Below are positions 53,708 to 63,149 of a DNA stretch of 64,000 bases, in pieces. The first letter of the stretch is position 1. Every line of letters starts with the position of its first letter. A program made the position numbers and the translations under genes. Below the pieces are notes generated by a model, which was given only the letters and a program-made list of their open reading frames with translations, was not told the DNA's origin and did no database searches. Source of the DNA: HK1 sp965204915 (lineage in GTDB: Bacteria; Pseudomonadota; Gammaproteobacteria; HK1); the NCBI GenBank assembly GCA_965204915.1, contig OZ242023.1, positions 2,728,001 to 2,792,000 of the forward strand, read 5' to 3'.

Positions 53708-54589
53708 ATGGCGGAGACGACAGGTAGAGCGTGCACGAACGAAGGATTCGATGGCAGGGTCGCCGTCGTGACCGGGGCGGCCGGCGGGATCGGGCGGGAG
53801 ATCGTGCGCGGCCTGCTCGGCGCCGGCGCGAGGGTGGCCGCGCTCGACGTCGACGAGGCGGGGCTCGGCGAGCTGGCGGCCGGGTTCGGGGAAGCGTCCG
53901 GGGCGGGCCGCCTCCTCACCGCACGTACCGACATCTCGAGCTGGGCGCAGTGCGAGGAGGCGGTGGCGCATGTCCGCGACACCCTCGGGGGACTGCACGT
54001 CCTCGTCAACAACGGCGCCGTGGGCATGGGCGCGATCCGCAACGACCACATGACCGATCTGGTCGGGATCCACGAGATCACCCCCGAGACGTGGCAGCGG
54101 TTCGTCGCCGTGAACTTCTCCGGGGCCTGGTACATGACCCGGGCCGCGATCGACGGGCTGCTGGCACAGCGCTGGGGCCGCATCGTGAACGTCACCACGA
54201 GCTTCTTCTCCATGCTGCGCGGAAGGTTCCACCCCTACGGGCCGGCCAAGGCCGGGCTCGAAGCCATGTCCGCCGGCCACGCGGCCGAGTTCGAAGGCAG
54301 CGGAGTCACCGTGAACGTGGTGGTGCCCGGCGGCCCCACGGACACCCCGATGATCCCGGAGGAATCCGGCTTCGACCGCGGCGCGCTGATCCCGCCGTCG
54401 GCGATGGCGCCGCCGATCCTGTGGCTCTGCTCCGAGGCGGGCGGCGCGTACACCGGACATCGCTACGTGGCGGCGCAGTGGGACGCCTCGGCCGAGCCCG
54501 CGGAGGCGGCGCGAAGCTGCCGTGCCCCGATCGGATGGCCGGAGCTGGCCCAAAACCCGGTCTGGCCCGGCGGCAGACCGGGGGGTTGA
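53708..54589 (+). CDS. short-chain dehydrogenase/reductase
   Basis: 293 residues. Cofactor motif VTGAAGGIGREIV, structural NNGAVG (variant of NNAG), and the catalytic YGPAKAG (Tyr-x-x-x-Lys) with the serine in VNVTTSFFS. A classical SDR; the acidic residue ALDVDE after the second strand suggests NAD(H). The start ATG follows GAGAGGATACGGAA. It lies 142 bp after the carnitine-dehydrogenase-like gene on the same strand. The C-terminal extension (DASAEPAEAARSCRAPIGWP) is unusual but not diagnostic. Confidence 0.88.
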   Translation: MAETTGRACTNEGFDGRVAVVTGAAGGIGREIVRGLLGAGARVAALDVDEAGLGELAAGFGEASGAGRLLTARTDISSWAQCEEAVAHVRDTLGGLHVLVNNGAVGMGAIRNDHMTDLVGIHEITPETWQRFVAVNFSGAWYMTRAAIDGLLAQRWGRIVNVTTSFFSMLRGRFHPYGPAKAGLEAMSAGHAAEFEGSGVTVNVVVPGGPTDTPMIPEESGFDRGALIPPSAMAPPILWLCSEAGGAYTGHRYVAAQWDASAEPAEAARSCRAPIGWPELAQNPVWPGGRPGG

Positions 54590-54828
54590 GCCGGAGGCGC
54601 CACCGTATCGCCCCGGTGGATGACGATCCGCGTTCGGAAAGCCGATCAGCGTTACGCCGAGCCATGGCCGCAGGCAATGGATGAGCCGACCATATACCGA
54701 ACGTCATCAAGCGAGCATGGGAGAAAGCATGAGCCGGGGGTGAGCACATGGATTCCTGCCGCCCCTCCGAGGGTCCATGTGAGGTGGCTCGGCCATCTTC
54801 GGTCCGGGACAGAGCGAACCGTCTCCCG

Positions 54829-55740
54829 CTACGACTTCTTCAACGCGAGCAGACCCCGATCCAGCGTACTCGTGTCGGCGATCGACAGCATCTCGATACA
54901 GTGCCGGCGGCGGGAGGCGTCTTCGAAGCGGGACAGCCCTTCGCCGAGCTCCCGCATCACGACGGACCCATAAGCCGATTCCGCGATTGCCCGCGCCGCC
55001 CGCAAGTGCTCCGCCGGCCAGCTTCCGGCCATGAAGGCGAGATCGATGAGGTCGCGGGCATGGGTCGATTCGTCCCCGCCCCGGTCCGCATGGGCGAGCA
55101 GCTTTTCCGCAATGCAGGACGTGCGATCCAGAACCTCCACGGGGAACGGATCGACCGTTTCCCCGGCCAGCGAAATGCGCCCTTCGGAGAGGATCTCGAA
55201 CTTGACCGGCCGTTCGTCGATCCGAAGGAACGTCCGGATGCCGTACATGTCCGCACGAACCTCGCGCATCAGGTCGTAGCGGCCGGAACAGATCTCGCCG
55301 AGCGAGCTGGAGGTGACGGCGCTCCGCAACGTCCGATAGCCGTCCCTGTCCGAGCAGAGGAAGTCGACGTCGACCGATTCGCGGAACTCGCCGAGCGCCA
55401 GGGCGATACGTGTCCCACCACCGAAGTAGCACTTGGCGGAAGAAAGCAGGTCGCTGTTCAGGGACTCGAGTATCTGCCAGACCAGACGGTGCCACGGTCG
55501 GCGGAAACGGATTTCCGAGGAGGATGCGGCCATCGGCGAGGGGGTCGCATTGATCAGCCCCCGCCCGAACTCCGTTGCGAGATCGTCGATGAATGCGCGT
55601 TCGTGCTCGGGCGCGGCGTCACGATCGACCAGACGCCAGTTCCGCTCGTAGAGCGAGAACGCATCCCTGCGCGCGACGTATGGAGCCTCGAGGTTCCAGC
55701 ACAGCAACGCGAGGTTGGGGTATTCATCGATCCGGACCAT
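54829..55740 (-). CDS. AbiEii-like nucleotidyltransferase
   Basis: 303 residues from ATG 55740. The nucleotidyltransferase core is visible as CYFGGGTRIALALGEFRESVDVDFLCSD (GG, then the DxD pair) and VKFEILSEGRISL, followed by a helical part with CIAEKLLAHADRG and ARDLIDLAFM. This is the pattern of AbiEii/AbiGii-type toxins that modify tRNA or other targets. A cognate AbiEi antitoxin is not recognised upstream. The start is not firm: the frame is open far upstream. Confidence 0.75.
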   Translation of the reverse strand: MVRIDEYPNLALLCWNLEAPYVARRDAFSLYERNWRLVDRDAAPEHERAFIDDLATEFGRGLINATPSPMAASSSEIRFRRPWHRLVWQILESLNSDLLSSAKCYFGGGTRIALALGEFRESVDVDFLCSDRDGYRTLRSAVTSSSLGEICSGRYDLMREVRADMYGIRTFLRIDERPVKFEILSEGRISLAGETVDPFPVEVLDRTSCIAEKLLAHADRGGDESTHARDLIDLAFMAGSWPAEHLRAARAIAESAYGSVVMRELGEGLSRFEDASRRRHCIEMLSIADTSTLDRGLLALKKS

Positions 55741-56312
55741 GCCTCGGGGCACGCCGGCCCCGGCGTCTTGGCCCCTCTGCTGCTGCTTCGCCGCTCGGGG
55801 CTGCTCTCGACGACCGTTCACGGCCCTCTCCGGGGGCGCCACGTCCGTCCAGCGTATCACGCGGAGGCGGTGGCGCGGGCGGCGTTTCCAGCGTGCCCGG
55901 CAATCCCGCCTCGGCGGCATGGAACAAACCACTTTTCGCAAGAAGCGACCCGCGGCATTGTTCAGGGCCGGAAAGAAACATATGCTTCGACATATGTTTT
56001 GTGCGGATGGGCGCGCAAACGGTGCCGGCTGGACGCCGGCGCCGAGATGGACCGGCTCCGGAGCGAACCGGCGGCGCAGCCCGTCACCACCGCCGGGATC
56101 GTGCGCTGGATCAGGGAAGATCGGGACGGCGGGCACCGATGGCCGCGCCCCCGGTCGAGCCGGGACCTGCCCCCGGCTCGACCGGGAGGCAGGCTCCTCG
56201 AAGCGCGTCCCCGACCCCGGCGGGCGCGTGGAGCCGGACAGTCCGGCGTCCGCCATTCCGGGCGGGAGTACGGCCGTGACACCGTCCGCACCTTGCCACC
56301 GGGAGCCGAGAC
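55741..56312. other. 0.57-kb region upstream of two divergent genes
   Basis: No convincing gene. It contains a 24-bp inverted repeat (55976-55999) and should hold promoters for both the AbiEii-like gene and hyuB. A frame starting at 55993 on the minus strand (MSKHMFLSGPEQCRGSLLAK) could be a very small gene, unproven. Confidence 0.4.
55976..55999. promoter_or_regulatory. 24-bp inverted repeat with CTTCGA loop
   Basis: Arms AAACATATG and CATATGTTT, perfectly complementary, around six bases. It is AT-rich in GC-rich surroundings, about 240 bp before the AbiEii-like gene. It may be an operator or an RNA hairpin with a stable CUUCG-type loop. Confidence 0.45.
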
Positions 56313-58541
56313 ATGGCTGAGCTCACCCCCCCGAACCGGAACGTCTCCCTCGACGATCTCCTGGAGGCGAACAAGGCGCGTTTCGACCGTATCTTCGAGA
56401 TCCGGATGCGGGAGTCGGAAGGGCTCGACCCGGCCGGGATGCCGTTCGTGGCGCCTGCGCCGGATCCCCTGGGCGGGACGGGCGGCGAGGACGGAGGCGC
56501 TTCCCCGCCCGGCCGGGGCGCCGAACCGCATGTCCCGACGGCCGGGCCGCGCTCGACGGCGGACCGAGCCGCCGGCTCCGGCGAACCCTACCCGGCAGCG
56601 GGCCGGTTTGCCGGTCCTGCCGGGCTGCACCCGACGGCACACCGATCCGCCGGTTCCGCCCGGTCCCCGGACGGCCGCGCCTCCGCGGTCCTCTCCTCCG
56701 CCCCGCACGAAGAGGCTGCGCGTTCCGGGCGTGCCGCCGCCCGTCCCCCCGCCGCCCCCCTCGATCCGGTCACCCTCGACCTGATCGAGAACGCGCTTCG
56801 CAACGCGCGCCACGAGATGGACGCGGTGCTGTTCCGCTCCGCGATGTCCCCGGTCATCCGCGAGCAGCACGACGAGTTCCCGATGATCACCGACCCGCAG
56901 GGGCGGATGATCGTCGGGCAGTTCGGCTCCTACGTGCCCGAGATGCTGGCCGAGCAGGCGTTCGAGCTGGAGCCGGGCGACGTCATCCTGCAAAGCGACC
57001 CCTACCAATGCGGCGGCGCCATCAGCCACATCAACGACTGGATGGTGCTGATCCCGATCTTCTTCCAGGGCGAGCTGGTCGGCTTCAGCTCCATGTTCGG
57101 GCACATGATGGACGTGGGCGGGCCGGTGCCGGGGAGCATGCCCACCGCCGCGACCTCCATCTTCGGCGAGGGGATCCGCATCCCGCCGATCAAGATCCAC
57201 TCCCGCGGCCGGCCCAACGAGGCCGCCCTCGCCATCCTGATGAACAACACCCGCACCCCGGAGATGAACTACAGCGACCTCATGGCCATCATCGCCGGCA
57301 GCCGCACCGGCGAGAAGCGGGTCATCGAGATCTGCGAGCGCTTCGGGGCAGACACCTACCGCCGCGCCTGCGAGGCCCTGCTCGACCGCACCCACCGCGC
57401 CATGCGCACCCTCATCGTGAAGAACCTGCCGACCGAGCCGCAGTCCTTCGAGGACTGGATCGACGACGACGGCGTCGGCAACGGCCCCTTCCGGATGAAG
57501 CTCACGGTGTGGCGCGAGGGCGAGCACGCCTACTTCGACTGGACCGGCACCGACCCCCAGGCGCCCGGCCCGATCAACTTCTACCTGCACGAAGGCATGT
57601 TCAAGATGTTCATCGGGGTCTACATGATCATGGTGTTCGACCCCCAGATCCTGTTCAACGACGGCTTCTACGACCTCATCCACGTCACCCTGCCCAAGGG
57701 CTCGCTGGTGCACCCGGACTTCCCGGCCGCGCTCGGCTGCCGCACCCACGCGCTGGCCCGGCAGTTCGACGTCCTCGGCGGGGCGCTCTCCCGGCACGCG
57801 CCGGAGATGGCCACCGCGGCCGGATACGGGTCCAGCCCCCACTTCCTCTACTCCGGCACGGACCGTGACGGGCGGCCCTTCCAGCTCATGGAGATCCTCT
57901 ACGGCGGCATCCCCGGACGCCCGATCGGGGACGGCATGGACGGGCACTCCTGGTGGCCGCTGTTCGAGAACATCCCCAGCGAGTACCTGGAGAGCTACTA
58001 CCCCATGATCATCGAGGGCTACGCCAGCCTCCCGGACACCGGCGGGGCGGGGCGGCACCGGGGGGGCAACGGGGTGGAGAAGGTCTACCGCCTGCTGGAG
58101 CCCGGCGAGATCTCGATCCACGACGACCGCCACCGCTCCCGGCCCTGGGGTATTCTCGGGGGCAGGCCCGGCGCGGTCTCCGAGAAGTGGCTGATCCGCG
58201 CCGGCAGCGAGAGACGGGAGCCGCTCGAATCCAAGGTGGACCACGTGAAGGTCGCCCCCGGCGACCGGATCGTGTTCCGCACCGCCGGTGGCGGCGGCTG
58301 GGGCGATCCGCTGGAGCGCGACCCCGCCCGGGTGCGGGCGGACGTGCGCCGCAAGCTGATGAGCGCGCAGAAGGCGGAGCGCGACTACGGGGTGGTGCTG
58401 GCGGGCGATGCGCTCGGTCCGGACGCCGCCGCCACCGAGGCGAAGCGGGAATCCATCCGCCGCTCCCGCGGGCCGCTGCCCACGTACGATTTCGGCGAGC
58501 CCGAGCGGGCGCGGTCATCGTTGCCGGAGGCGGCCGATTAG
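56313..58541 (+). CDS. hydantoinase B/oxoprolinase-family protein
   Basis: 742 residues. From about residue 148 (LDPVTLDLIENALRNARHEMDAVLFRSAMSPVIREQHDEFPMITDPQ) the protein follows the HyuB family: SDPYQCGGAISHINDWMV, IHVTLPKGSLVHPDFPAALGCRT, GGIPGRPIGDGMDGHSWWP and the C-terminal TAGGGGWGDPLERDP. Such subunits act with HyuA in ATP-dependent ring opening of hydantoins or in related carboxylations. No hyuA is adjacent. Residues ~48-148 are a Gly/Pro/Ala-rich insertion with an imperfect 26-residue repeat, absent from typical family members. Confidence 0.88.
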   Translation: MAELTPPNRNVSLDDLLEANKARFDRIFEIRMRESEGLDPAGMPFVAPAPDPLGGTGGEDGGASPPGRGAEPHVPTAGPRSTADRAAGSGEPYPAAGRFAGPAGLHPTAHRSAGSARSPDGRASAVLSSAPHEEAARSGRAAARPPAAPLDPVTLDLIENALRNARHEMDAVLFRSAMSPVIREQHDEFPMITDPQGRMIVGQFGSYVPEMLAEQAFELEPGDVILQSDPYQCGGAISHINDWMVLIPIFFQGELVGFSSMFGHMMDVGGPVPGSMPTAATSIFGEGIRIPPIKIHSRGRPNEAALAILMNNTRTPEMNYSDLMAIIAGSRTGEKRVIEICERFGADTYRRACEALLDRTHRAMRTLIVKNLPTEPQSFEDWIDDDGVGNGPFRMKLTVWREGEHAYFDWTGTDPQAPGPINFYLHEGMFKMFIGVYMIMVFDPQILFNDGFYDLIHVTLPKGSLVHPDFPAALGCRTHALARQFDVLGGALSRHAPEMATAAGYGSSPHFLYSGTDRDGRPFQLMEILYGGIPGRPIGDGMDGHSWWPLFENIPSEYLESYYPMIIEGYASLPDTGGAGRHRGGNGVEKVYRLLEPGEISIHDDRHRSRPWGILGGRPGAVSEKWLIRAGSERREPLESKVDHVKVAPGDRIVFRTAGGGGWGDPLERDPARVRADVRRKLMSAQKAERDYGVVLAGDALGPDAAATEAKRESIRRSRGPLPTYDFGEPERARSSLPEAAD

Positions 58542-58789
58542 CCTTCTGCCCGACCCGGCATGGCCGGAACCAAATGCCGGTTGACGGAAGAATCTTCGTC
58601 GTTTTGTCGAAGGCTTCGCGGGTGAGAGACTACGAAACATCGAGCAAAGCGACGAGGAATGATTCGCCAGACGGCTTTCGATTCCGGCGACGCCGGTTCC
58701 TTTGGAGACGGCGCGTCCCGGGAGCGTGCGAGCGGAGCCGGGACGCTCCGGCTCACTGAACGGACACACCAGACGGGAACGGACCGACC
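58542..58789. other. intergenic region with dispersed repeat
   Basis: 58553-58620 matches 31524-31590 (GGCATGGCCGGAACCAAATG ...). The rest carries the flotillin gene's leader; no other gene seen. Confidence 0.45.
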
Positions 58790-61600
58790 ATGACCGCGGA
58801 ACTCCTGATTACCCTCCTCTTCCTCGTGATCGTCCTGATCGCGATCCTCTACGTCATCTCGATCTGGGTCTACAAGCGGGCGCCCGCCAACATGGGGTTC
58901 ATCCGCACCGGCTACCTCGGCACCAAGGTCTGCCTGGGCCGCGGCGCGATCGTCCTGCCGGTGTTCCACGAGGTCACCTGGGTCTCGCTGGAGACCCTGA
59001 AGCTCATCGTCAGCCGTTCGCGCGATCAGGCGGTGCTCACCTCCGACAAGATCCGGATCGACGTGGTGGCGGAGCTCTACGCCCACGTCGGCCGGAGCGA
59101 AGAGGATCTGCTGGCCGCCGCGCGCAGCCTCGGCGAGCGCACCTTCGACACCGAGAAGGTCCGCAACCTCCTCGAAGCCAAGATCGTCAGCGCGCTGCGC
59201 AGCTTCGCGGCCACCAAGACCCTGAGCGAGCTCCACGAGAACCGCGACGCCTTCGCCAAGGCGGTGCAGGGGAGCGTGGTCGAGAGCTTCCACGCCAACG
59301 GCCTCACGCTCGAAGAAGTCACCATCGTCACCCTGGAGCAGAGCGCCAAGGAGTTCTTCGACAAGGACAACGTGTTCGACGCCGAGGGCCTGAAGGTCAT
59401 CACCGAGATCACCTCCGACGCGCGGCGCCAGGTGCACAACACCGAGAAGCGCACCACCGTCTCCATCCGCCAGCGCGAGCTGGACACCCAGCTCGAGCTG
59501 CTGGAGATCGAGAAGCAGGAGGCGTTCGCGCGCGCCCACCAGGATCGGGAGGTCGCCAACGAGCAGGCCCAGCAGATCGGCAACAAGCAGAGGTACGTGC
59601 TCGACCAGCGCATGGCGGTGGAGCAGAAGGAGATCGACAACGAGCAGGCGCTCGAACGCATGAGGGCGGAGCGCGACGTGAGCGCCACCGAGGAGAGCCG
59701 GCGCCGCGAGGCGGCGGAGATCCGCAAGACCCTGGAGCTGGAGAAGGCACGCCGGGACCGGGAGATCGAGCTGGTCGCGAAGACCGAGGAGGAGCAGCTC
59801 GCCAACATCCGGCGCAAGCTCTCCGAGGAGCGCGCGGAGCACGACCGCCGCATCGCGCTGGTGGCCAAGGCGGAGGAAGAGGAGCTGGCCGGGATCGGCC
59901 GCGCGCTCGCCCGCGAGCGGGCCGAGAAGGACAAGGAGATCGAGCTCATCGGCAAGGAGCAGGCGCGGGAGACGGCGGACATCGACCGCACCACCGCGGT
60001 GATGGGACGGGAGGAGGCGGCCCGCGACGAGCGGCACCAATCCTCCGAGACGACCGCGCTCTCGGTCCGCCGGCGCAGCCTGGAGACCCGCCTCGCGATG
60101 CTGGAGATCGACAAGGACGAGGCATTCGCCCAAGCGCAGCAGGAGCGGGAGGTGGCCAACGAGCGGGCCCGGGTGCTGAGCGAGCAGCAGCGCTTCATCC
60201 TGGAGCAGCGCTGGCAGGTCGAGCAGGAGGAGATCGCCAAGGCCCAGGCCCTGGAGGCGGCGCGGATCCGGAAGGACGTCGCGATCATCGAGGAGACCCG
60301 CGAGCGCGAGGCGGCCGAGATCCGGCGCGGGCTGGCGCGCGAGACCGAGGAGCGGGACCGCGACATCGCCCTGGTCGCGAAGGCCGGCGAGCTGGAGCAG
60401 GCCGAGGTGCAACGGCGCCTCGCGGTGGAGGTCGAGGAGCGCGGGCGCGAGATCGCCCTCACCGGCAAGGACGAGGAGGTCGAGCGGACCCGGGTGAAGA
60501 AGGCGCTGGCGGTGGAGGTCGAGGAACGCGAACGCGAGATCGCCCTCATCGCCAAGGAGCAGGAGCGGGAGCGGACGGACATCCAGCGCTTCCTTGCCCG
60601 CGAGCAGGAGGAGCGGGACCGCCAGATCGCCCTGGCCGCGAAGACCCGCGAGCTGGAGCAGGCGGAGGCCCACCGCCTGGAGATGACCGCACGGCGCGAG
60701 CAGGCGGAGCATGACGCGGAGTCCGTGCGCCGCGTCGCGGACGCCACCCGCCAGAAGGAGATCGACCGCATCCGGGCCGAGAAGAACGCCGACACCCGCC
60801 GGATCGAGGAGGAGAACAAGGCGCAGATCTCGCGCATGCACATGCTCACCCAGGCCGAGGCGCGCAGCCTGGCGGCGGAGCGGGAGGCCGAAGCCACCCT
60901 CACCCGCGCCCGCGCCACCAGCGAGGCCCAGCAGATCTCGGCGGAGGGCATCGAGCGGGAAGCCGGCGCGGTGGGGCGGGCGGAGGTGCACGTCGAGGCG
61001 TTGCGCGTGGAGAACGTCCAGCGCCGCTTCCAGGCCGAGGCGGTAGGGATCGAGGCCAAGGCCGACGCCCTCAAGAAGTACAACGAGTCCGCGACCTTCC
61101 TGGAGCTCGCCAAGCTGCACATCGAGGCCGAGCGCGACATCCACATCGACCAGGCCAAGGCCATGGGCAGCGCCCTGACCGGCGCCCACATCCGGATGTA
61201 CGGCGGCGACGGCGGCACCGTGGACAACATCCGCCAGCTCTTCACGTCGGGGTTCGGGATCGGGGAGGCGCTGGAAGGCGTGGCCCAGTCCCTGCCCGAG
61301 GGGCTGCGGGACCGTCTGGCCCGCGACGGCATCCGCGGGATTTTCCGCCGCCCGGACGGCGGCCCGCTGAGCGGCCACGTGGAGCGGATCGCGGGCCTGG
61401 TGGACGCCCATCTCGGCGACGCCCTGGACACCCCCTTCGCGGCGGCGCTCGAACGGCTCGGGGAGGCGGCGGGCGGCGACGAGGAGGCGACCCGCGCCCT
61501 CGCGGTGCTGGGCTCGGTGAACGAGGGCGGGACCTTCGACGACGTGCCCTTCGCCACCGCGTGGAACCTCTTGCAGGCGCTGGCGAAATCGTCGAAGTGA
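58790..61600 (+). CDS. giant flotillin/SPFH-domain protein with duplicated coiled coil
   Basis: 936 residues. One N-terminal membrane helix (ELLITLLFLVIVLIAILYVISIWVY), an SPFH domain to about residue 210 (MGFIRTGYLGTKVCLG ... LTLEEVTIVTLEQSAKEFFD), then a charged coiled coil to about 790 and a C-terminal region (YNESATFLELAKLHIEAERDIHIDQAKAMGSAL) that matches flotillins. Residues 229-310 recur at 429-510 with exactly 200 residues offset (LELLEIEKQEAFARA / LAMLEIDKDEAFAQA), and shorter units built on EIALIAKE are repeated between. Ordinary flotillins are half this size. It would organise membrane microdomains. Confidence 0.88.
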   Translation: MTAELLITLLFLVIVLIAILYVISIWVYKRAPANMGFIRTGYLGTKVCLGRGAIVLPVFHEVTWVSLETLKLIVSRSRDQAVLTSDKIRIDVVAELYAHVGRSEEDLLAAARSLGERTFDTEKVRNLLEAKIVSALRSFAATKTLSELHENRDAFAKAVQGSVVESFHANGLTLEEVTIVTLEQSAKEFFDKDNVFDAEGLKVITEITSDARRQVHNTEKRTTVSIRQRELDTQLELLEIEKQEAFARAHQDREVANEQAQQIGNKQRYVLDQRMAVEQKEIDNEQALERMRAERDVSATEESRRREAAEIRKTLELEKARRDREIELVAKTEEEQLANIRRKLSEERAEHDRRIALVAKAEEEELAGIGRALARERAEKDKEIELIGKEQARETADIDRTTAVMGREEAARDERHQSSETTALSVRRRSLETRLAMLEIDKDEAFAQAQQEREVANERARVLSEQQRFILEQRWQVEQEEIAKAQALEAARIRKDVAIIEETREREAAEIRRGLARETEERDRDIALVAKAGELEQAEVQRRLAVEVEERGREIALTGKDEEVERTRVKKALAVEVEEREREIALIAKEQERERTDIQRFLAREQEERDRQIALAAKTRELEQAEAHRLEMTARREQAEHDAESVRRVADATRQKEIDRIRAEKNADTRRIEEENKAQISRMHMLTQAEARSLAAEREAEATLTRARATSEAQQISAEGIEREAGAVGRAEVHVEALRVENVQRRFQAEAVGIEAKADALKKYNESATFLELAKLHIEAERDIHIDQAKAMGSALTGAHIRMYGGDGGTVDNIRQLFTSGFGIGEALEGVAQSLPEGLRDRLARDGIRGIFRRPDGGPLSGHVERIAGLVDAHLGDALDTPFAAALERLGEAAGGDEEATRALAVLGSVNEGGTFDDVPFATAWNLLQALAKSSK

Positions 61601-61650
61601 GGGCGGACGCAGATCGACTTTCGGTTGCGAACGGGCAGGTACACACCGCC

Positions 61651-61872
61651 ATGACAAGACCACGGCTGCATTACTTCGAGCGAGCGGATGTGCTGCACCT
61701 CGTGATCAAAGACGAGGAGGAGGCGGATAGCGCCGAGCTGAGCCCCCACATTACGGCGGAGCTCAACCGCAAGGGAGAGATCATCGGCATCGAGATACTC
61801 GAGGCAAGCGCGTTCGTGCGCGACACCTTGCTGGAGTCGGTACAGGCCAGGCTGCTTCGTTCCCGAAGATGA
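61651..61872 (+). CDS. DUF2283-family protein
   Basis: 73 residues from ATG 61651: LHYFERADVLHLVIKDEEEA, then SPHITAELNRKGEIIGIEILEAS. This is the beta-hairpin pattern of DUF2283 ('YDxxxDVLYI ... xxxVxxDYDEDGxVVGIEILxAS'). Members are sometimes encoded beside toxins (DUF4258), none here. It starts 51 bp after the flotillin gene. Function unknown. Confidence 0.82.
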   Translation: MTRPRLHYFERADVLHLVIKDEEEADSAELSPHITAELNRKGEIIGIEILEASAFVRDTLLESVQARLLRSRR

Positions 61873-62032
61873 GCTTTTGGAAATCGACATCTGAACCTGA
61901 TCAGCGAACCCGGCCAAATTGGTCACCAGCCGGAGCGAATTGCGTATGGACCGTGTGGAGTGCCGGTGTCGGGTGTCGGAGAGGCATCCCGATCCGCTTC
62001 GTCCGACAGCCCGCGGCTGAGGACGCCGGACG

Positions 62033-63121
62033 GTGCCTGATCCCGACGTCGTCCTCGTCGACGTCAACAAGACCTTCGACGGCGGCGTGCGCGCGGTCAT
62101 CGACTTCAACGCGGAGATCGAGCACGGGGAGTTCGTCGCCATGCTCGGCCCGAGCGGCTGCGGCAAGACCACCACGTTGCGGATGATCGGCGGCCTCGAA
62201 GAGGTCACCGAGGGCAAGATCTACATCGCGGGCCAGGACGTCACCGATCTGGCGCCGTCGCAGCGCGACACCTCGATGATGTTCCAGAGCTTCGCGCTCT
62301 TTCCCCACCGCACCGTCCACCAGAACGTCGAGTTCAGCCTCAAGGTCAAAGGGATCGAGCGCGGCGAGCGCGACCGGCAGGTGCGCGAGATGCTGCGGAT
62401 GGTCAGCCTCGACGAGCTCGCCGACCGCTTCCCGCGGGATCTCAGCGGCGGCCAGCAGCAGCGCGTCGCGCTCGCGCGCGCCCTGATCAGCAAGCCCACG
62501 GTGCTGCTGCTCGACGAGCCCCTCGGCGCCCTCGACTACAGCCTGCGCCAGCAGATGATGGTGGAGCTGAAGAAGATCCAGCGCGACCTCGGCATCACCT
62601 TCGTCATGGTCACGCACTCCCAGCAGGAGGCCATGTCGATGGCCGACAAGGTGATCGTGATGAGCGACGCGGTCATCCAGCAGACCGGCACGTCGCGCGA
62701 GATCTACGAAGCGCCGCGCACCCGCTTCGTCGCCGACTTCATCGGCAACAACAACGTCTTCGAAGGCGTCATCCGGTCGCGCAGCGGCTCCGTCGTCTTC
62801 GTGGAGTCCGCCGGGCGCCTGTTCTACGTGCGCGCCCACCACGACGACGACCGGGCCATCGAGATCGGGCGGCACGCCCATTTCTCGGTACGCGCGGATC
62901 TGGTGCACACCGGCATCCACGCCGGCATGGCCAACCGGGTCGAGGGGAGCTACGTCGCGACCGAATTCCTCGGCTCACTCGAAACGGACGTCTTCGAGGT
63001 CGGTGAAGGCGTACTCGTCCACGTCGAGCAGCACCGCAGCGCCTCGGACCGCTCCTACGAGATGGGGGACCGCGAGACGATCTGCTGGCCGGCGGAAGCC
63101 GCCGTGCTGCTGCTGGATTGA
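62033..63121 (+). CDS. ABC transporter ATPase, PotA/UgpC type
   Basis: 362 residues from GTG 62033. Walker A LGPSGCGKTT, Q-loop MMFQSFALFPH, signature LSGGQQQRVALARAL, Walker B VLLLDEPLGALD, H-loop VTHSQQEAM, and a C-terminal TOBE region (SVRADLVHTG ...). This is the nucleotide-binding subunit of a CUT1/polyamine-type importer. No permease or binding-protein gene lies in the window, so the rest of the transporter is elsewhere or beyond the right edge. Preceded by a 160-bp spacer without a gene. Confidence 0.9.
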   Translation: MPDPDVVLVDVNKTFDGGVRAVIDFNAEIEHGEFVAMLGPSGCGKTTTLRMIGGLEEVTEGKIYIAGQDVTDLAPSQRDTSMMFQSFALFPHRTVHQNVEFSLKVKGIERGERDRQVREMLRMVSLDELADRFPRDLSGGQQQRVALARALISKPTVLLLDEPLGALDYSLRQQMMVELKKIQRDLGITFVMVTHSQQEAMSMADKVIVMSDAVIQQTGTSREIYEAPRTRFVADFIGNNNVFEGVIRSRSGSVVFVESAGRLFYVRAHHDDDRAIEIGRHAHFSVRADLVHTGIHAGMANRVEGSYVATEFLGSLETDVFEVGEGVLVHVEQHRSASDRSYEMGDRETICWPAEAAVLLLD

Positions 63122-63149
63122 CGCGCGGTCCGCCGCGTCGCAAGCGGAC

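Noticed and set aside
58538..61663. A 1041-codon frame antisense to the flotillin
   Set aside because: Leucine-rich shadow of the coiled-coil codons on the other strand.
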